Shown: piece after piece, positions 59,991-64,000 of the stretch
How positions within the stretch are numbered: the stretch's first letter is position 1
Layout: each line of letters starts with the position of its first letter
Origin: Ehretia macrophylla
Lineage: Eukaryota > Streptophyta > Magnoliopsida > Boraginales > Ehretiaceae
Length of the DNA stretch: 64,000 nt
Direction: 5' to 3'
Assembly: GCA_037974665.1 (NCBI GenBank)
Contig: CM075764.1
Location: 76,462,325-76,526,324 of the forward strand
Position numbers and translations under genes: made by a program
Notes under the pieces: generated by a model
Database searches by the model: none
What the model saw: only the letters and a program-made list of their open reading frames with translations
Told to the model about the DNA's origin: nothing

Positions 59991-60485
59991 CAACAGCAAG
60001 CACAGGCTCAAGTTTATGCAGTGGATATTGAGGATTTGCCGAAGGCAGTGGTAGTTGTGGAAGGTAATTTCCTTATTCTTAATCAATTAGTTAAAGTGTT
60101 GATTGATTCCGGTACTATGCATTCTTTTATTACACTTACTTGTGTGCAACGTGTAAATATGCCAACTGAGAAGTTATCTTATAAGATTGAGGTTAGTACG
60201 CCTTTGGGCACTAAATTTATAACTGGGTTGGTATGTAAGGATTGTAAGATGCATATTAAAGGCCAAGATTTTCCTGTTGATCTTATTTTACTTCCTATCC
60301 GAGAGTATGATGTTATCTTGGGCATGGATTGGCTTGCTAAGTATGATACTCAGTTGAACTGTAGAACAAAGGTTGTGAAGTTTCAATTGCTAGGTCAGCC
60401 AGTGGTTGAAGTAGTGGGAAACCGAGGTGCTTCGAAGAGTTTCATTATCTCATCAACCAAAGCTATTAAGTTGGTGAGAAAATGA
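59991..60485 (+). pseudogene. Tekay-like aspartic protease
   Basis: The frame 60021-60485 contains NQLVKVLIDSGTMHSFI; the catalytic Asp-Ser-Gly is kept, but the following ALA-THR of the family reads THR-MET, again by transitions. It continues PVDLILLPIREYDVILGMDW, the second conserved strand. It would process the polyprotein; here it is embedded in a broken frame. Confidence 0.88.
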
Positions 60486-61350
60486 TGTTCAGGTTATCTA
60501 GCTTATCTGATTAACAAGCCATCTGATAAGCTAAAGTTGGAGGAAGTTTCGATAGTTTAGGAATATCCAAATGTATTTCCCGATGAGTTGCCTAGACTGC
60601 CGCTAGAGCGAGATATAGAGTTTATGAGTAATGTGCTTCCAGGTACTCAGCCTATCTCTAAATCACCATACCGTATGGCACCAACAGAGCTTAAAGAGTT
60701 GAAAATCTAGTTGTAGGAGTTGTTAGAGAAAGGTTTCATTCAACATAGTTCTTTACCATGAAGAGCACCAGTATTGTTTGTGAAAAAGAAAAACATCACC
60801 TTAAGGTTATGCATTGATTATCGGGGTTGAATCAGGTGACAATCAAGAACAAATATCTTTTGTCACTTATTGATGAGTTGTTTGATCAATTGTAGAGAGC
60901 TAAAGTTTATTCTAAATTTGACTTGAGGCAAGGGTACTATCAACTCCAGATTTGTAAAGAGGATGTGCTAGAGTCTGTTTTCAGAACTCGGTATGGGCAT
61001 TATGAATTTGTAGTTATGCCCTTTGGACTAACTAATGCACCTGTAGCATTCATGGATCTTATGCACCGAGTATTCCAACCATACTTGGATCAGTTTGTGG
61101 TGATCTTTATTGATGATATTATAGTGTATTCTAAGACTGAATTCGAGCATGAGCAGCATCTACGTCTTGTCCTGCAGAAGCTACAACAACATCAATTGTT
61201 TGCAAAGTTCAGTAAGTGTGAATTCTGGTTATAGCAGATATCTTTTCTGGGTCATGTGATTACACAACAAGGTATTTCATTGGATCCCACAAAGGTTGAG
61301 GTGGTGATGTTTTGGAAAAGAGTAGAGAACGTGACGGAGGTTCGTAGCTT
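60486..61350 (+). pseudogene. Tekay-like reverse transcriptase (broken)
   Basis: The readable order is [41 protein letters not shown], then after a 1-base frameshift near 60822 TIKN and [11 protein letters not shown]. It ends [20 protein letters not shown] and [15 protein letters not shown], in which FIDD is the catalytic box. The frame 60923-61234 is the longest intact piece. Stops (TAG) replace Gln or Trp at several places. Confidence 0.92.
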
Positions 61351-61890
61351 CCTTGGATAAGAAGTGTGAAAAGGGTTTCCAAGAGTTGAAAAAAAGGTTG
61401 ACTTCCGTTCCAATACTTGTTTTGCCGGAGGGAACAAAAAATCTTGTTATCTATAGTGATACATCCAAGGAGGGCTTGGGTTGTGTGCTTATGCAAAATG
61501 GTCGGGTAATCACCTATGCTTCTCGGAAGTTGAAGCCATATAAAGAGAACTATCCGACGCATGATTTAGAGTTGGCGGTCATAGTATTTGCTTTGAAAAC
61601 GTGGCGTCACTATCTCTGAGGTAGTAAGTTTGAAATCTTCACTGATCATAAAAGCTTGAAGTACTTGTTTTCTCAAAAGGAATTGAATATGAGGCAGAGG
61701 ATATGCATGAAGCTTCTGGATGATTATAATTGTTCTATCAATTATTTGCCAGTGAAGGCTAATGTTGTGGCAGATGCTCTTAGGCAGAAGGCGAGCATTG
61801 CGGTGTTGACAATCAAAGAATGGGAGTTGCTGGAAGAAACTAGTTATTGGAAACCGGAATTGACTCAAGTTGGAGTTATATATGCACACT
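61351..61890 (+). pseudogene. Tekay-like RNase H (broken)
   Basis: The frame 61353-61619 reads [20 protein letters not shown] and [20 protein letters not shown], then [17 protein letters not shown]. After a stop it continues FEIFTDHKSLKYLFSQKELN and ANVVADALRQKAS, the end of RNase H. The RT-RNase H connection around 61320-61353 has lost about one block (after RSFLG), pointing to a small deletion. Confidence 0.9.
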
Positions 61891-62560
61891 AGCAGATTCA
61901 ACCATTATTGTTGACTCAGATTCAAGAAGCTCAGCAACTTGATAAACAATTTCAGAAAATCAAGGATTAGATCAAGGATGATAAGTCAGACTTCAAATTA
62001 CATGAGGATGGTATTCTATGGTTTCAGAATAGGGTGTGTGTTCTTGATGACCCAAAATTGAGGAGAGAAATTCTTAAAGAAGCTCACAATTCAAAATACA
62101 CCATTCATCCCGATGGAAACAAGATGTACTAGGATTTGAAACAACACTATTGGTGGAATAATATGAAGATAGATGTTGCCCAGTTTGTATCCAGATGTTT
62201 GACTTGTCAGCGGGTAAAAGCAGAGCATCAACGACCATCAGGGTTACTTCAGCCATTGGCAATACTTGAATGAAAATGGGAGCATGTCACCATGGACTTT
62301 GTCACGGATTTATCCAGATCACCGACAGGGTTTGATGCGGTATGGGTTGTAGTGGATAGATTGACCAAGACTGCCCACTTTATTCTAATAAATAAGCACG
62401 ATAGTCTTGAGAAGTTGGTGGATCTCTATGTGGCTAACATTGTAAAAGTTCATGGGGTTCCAACAAGTATTGTATCTTATTGAGATCCTCGGTTTACATC
62501 TAGATTCGAGCGGCGTCTACAGGTGACCATAGGTACCAAGTTGAACTTTAGTACTACTTA
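61891..62560 (+). pseudogene. Tekay-like integrase (truncated)
   Basis: The zinc domain ends [20 protein letters not shown], followed by the core MDFVTDLSRSPTGFDAVWVV and VDRLTKTAHFILI with the first catalytic Asp. The second region reads SIVSY, stop, DPRFTSRF; the Arg codon has become TGA. The frame is cut at 62560 by the next LTR, so the catalytic Glu, C-terminal domain and chromodomain are missing from this copy. Confidence 0.88.
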
Positions 62561-62730
62561 TGTCACGACCCCATTTTTCAATCGCTAAAACAATCTTTGA
62601 TACCACAATAATGACCATGAAGGAATTATATTCAAGCTTACATCAACCTTAACAGTATGGGATCGTGATGCCACGGGCTTAAGAAGATCACTCCTCCTAA
62701 TTCTGCTAAGGCATAATACATTAGTCGAGC
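62561..62730 (-). repeat. Tekay-type LTR start, interrupted
   Basis: TGTCACGACCCCATTTTTCA begins the same LTR family as LTR2 (42837). The GGGATCGTGATGCCACGGGC stretch at 62659 also matches. It is cut after 170 bp by another LTR. Confidence 0.75.
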
Positions 62731-64000
62731 TGTAACGACCCCAACTCGACACTTTTCAAGATTAGGTCAGAATCTACACTCATTGTCGTTGCAGTCTCTT
62801 GTATATAACTTTTCATAACATTAAGAAGAGTAAGGTATGGAGAACTTGTGAATATCTTAGCTTTATACAATAGTTTAAATACAAAAAGGGGGTTCTATTA
62901 CCACCCGAGTCATGAAAACTACCCAGCTATTTCACAAGTTAGGGTTTTAACAACAGTTACCCTTCTACCCGAGTGTAATACAAATAAACTTTAGCTTTGA
63001 CAATCTAAACCAGATAACAGGACATAACAGGCAAGGAGCTTTAAGCACGTAATCCATCAACTTTGGCACACAATGTCAACTTCCATTTCAAACTAAATTT
63101 TACTTGCAAAGGAGGGGAAGAGGGAGGGGGAGGGGGAGGGGGGGGAGGGAAATGGTGAGCTCTTTGAAAGCTCAGTGTGGATAGAATAGAAGAAGTTTCT
63201 AAAAACGCTTTTGGAAAGGGGCTTTTAAAAACCATGATACGATGCAATACACGTACAATAAACATTAATAAACTATCCATATATGATAAACGATAAGATA
63301 CAATAACATATGATAACCAGTAGAGACTATTCCTAATTTATTTTGAAAGTATTTAGAACTAATCCTAATATTATTCACTAGATTTAGTTACCAACTCTTT
63401 TCATTTCATGGGTTAACATTGCTACTTATCTACAATCCTCAACTATTTAATATATACTAAATCTTTTTATTAGAAGGTACTTTCATATAAGTCTATATAT
63501 TGTCTTTAACTTAGTTCTACTATCTAAGTTCATTTTGTCTAAATATATCCAGAGTTATAGTAAGCTTTGTTTTAGAAGTTAGAATAAAGTTGACTAACCA
63601 TGATTAAACATCGTTCGAGTTATTTAAATAAAGGGTAATATACTAGGTTGATCAATATTTGTAAACTTTTAGTAACAAAGCTAAATATTTCCGTATCATT
63701 CAATATATCCGTAAGTTTTAGCTACTTTAATGAATATGCTAATTTCTTTCGTAAGCTATGATTGTTATATAACTATCACCTATACATATATTATTTCCTA
63801 GTAATTCCCAACCAAGGTAACTAATCAATAAACTATGGAAGTTATTCAATCCAAACGAAAGGTAAAGTACTAGATCTAATATTTTTAATTTTTTTTAACA
63901 CTCAACTATCCCAAATGTTCTTAGCAAGTTAATCTTTTACTTTTAATTGAAACGAATGCTTAGTTTGATATGTTAGACTTAATATATTTTCTAAGTTTGA
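62731..64000 (-). repeat. Tekay-type LTR running off the window
   Basis: It begins TGTAACGACCCCAACTCGAC. It contains GGTGAGCTCTTTGAAAGCTC near 63153, like the GGTGAGCTTCACAAGCTC blocks of the family. A G-rich run lies at 63111-63150 (open frames there give poly-proline and are not genes). The part 63300-64000 resembles the extra segment of the 4 kb LTR (38990-39900). No gene is present. Confidence 0.7.

Noticed and set aside
63041..63280. Minus frame with a poly-proline run
   Set aside because: It is produced by the G-rich tract at 63111-63150.
1..64000. CRISPR array, prokaryotic operon, rRNA or tRNA genes
   Set aside because: No evenly spaced short repeats and no ribosomal RNA were seen. 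The tRNA-like words found are primer-binding sites next to LTR edges. Weakly conserved tRNA genes could be missed by eye.

Overview
The window looks like a repeat-rich chromosome segment of a flowering plant, probably a eudicot. It is AT-rich. It carries one intact intron-containing eukaryotic gene and is otherwise filled with nested, decayed plant LTR retrotransposons of the Ty3/gypsy (Athila-like and Tekay/Del-like chromovirus) and Ty1/copia classes, plus small inverted-repeat elements and long (TA)n, (CA)n and (TG)n tracts. I could not identify the species.

The only gene that appears intact is an enhancer-of-rudimentary homolog on the + strand (22232-26234, four coding exons, 102 aa). Its start codon is the last three bases of coding exon 1. 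The first intron (2.6 kb) holds a 1.07 kb element with long inverted termini and a perfect 9-bp target duplication, the hallmark of a Mutator-like element. Two host-gene relics are visible: a WD40 fragment resembling the nucleolar protein UTP18 (17205-17563, minus) and a Myb/SANT-like DNA-binding gene with one intron and several in-frame stops (45410-46083, minus).

Layout: 1-5750, Tekay-type LTRs and a broken gag, with a plus-oriented LTR inserted into a minus-oriented element. 5751-7430, a copia-like LTR piece, then an Athila-family LTR arm in inverted orientation. 7430-9450, a T-rich region with two small single-membrane-span ORFs and a perfect 73-bp inverted repeat. 9450-16737, a degenerate minus-strand Athila-like element (integrase, RNase H, RT, protease, gag, tRNA-Asp-type primer site, 5' LTR). 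16738-20472, a palindrome, the UTP18 relic, AT-rich material and a gypsy LTR. 20473-27740, the enhancer-of-rudimentary locus. 27740-34250, copia LTRs and a copia pol relic. 34252-45406, a copia LTR split by a 9.3 kb Tekay-like element that has two 2.46 kb LTRs but only about 350 bp of interior; this is itself split by a 4 kb solo LTR with target duplication CTAAA. 45407-49181, the Myb/SANT relic, a small MITE-like element and a second pair of small-ORF units beside an Athila-like LTR. 49182-56473, gypsy LTRs, a copia solo LTR, and a gag-only minus-strand interior. 56474-62560, a plus-strand Tekay-like element (LTR, PBS, gag, protease, RT, RNase H, integrase) full of C-to-T type stops. 62561-64000, two further minus-oriented LTRs running off the window.

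The least explained signal is a recurring compact unit, found four times (8099-8372, 8445-8728, 47610-47910, 48251-48480). Each has a TTTTAAA/telo-box-like element 103-112 bp before an ATG, a CT-rich leader, and a 30-57 codon ORF with a hydrophobic stretch. All four lie on the minus strand in Athila-associated 3' regions. Coding status is unproven. Nothing here indicates a bacterial, organellar or CRISPR context.
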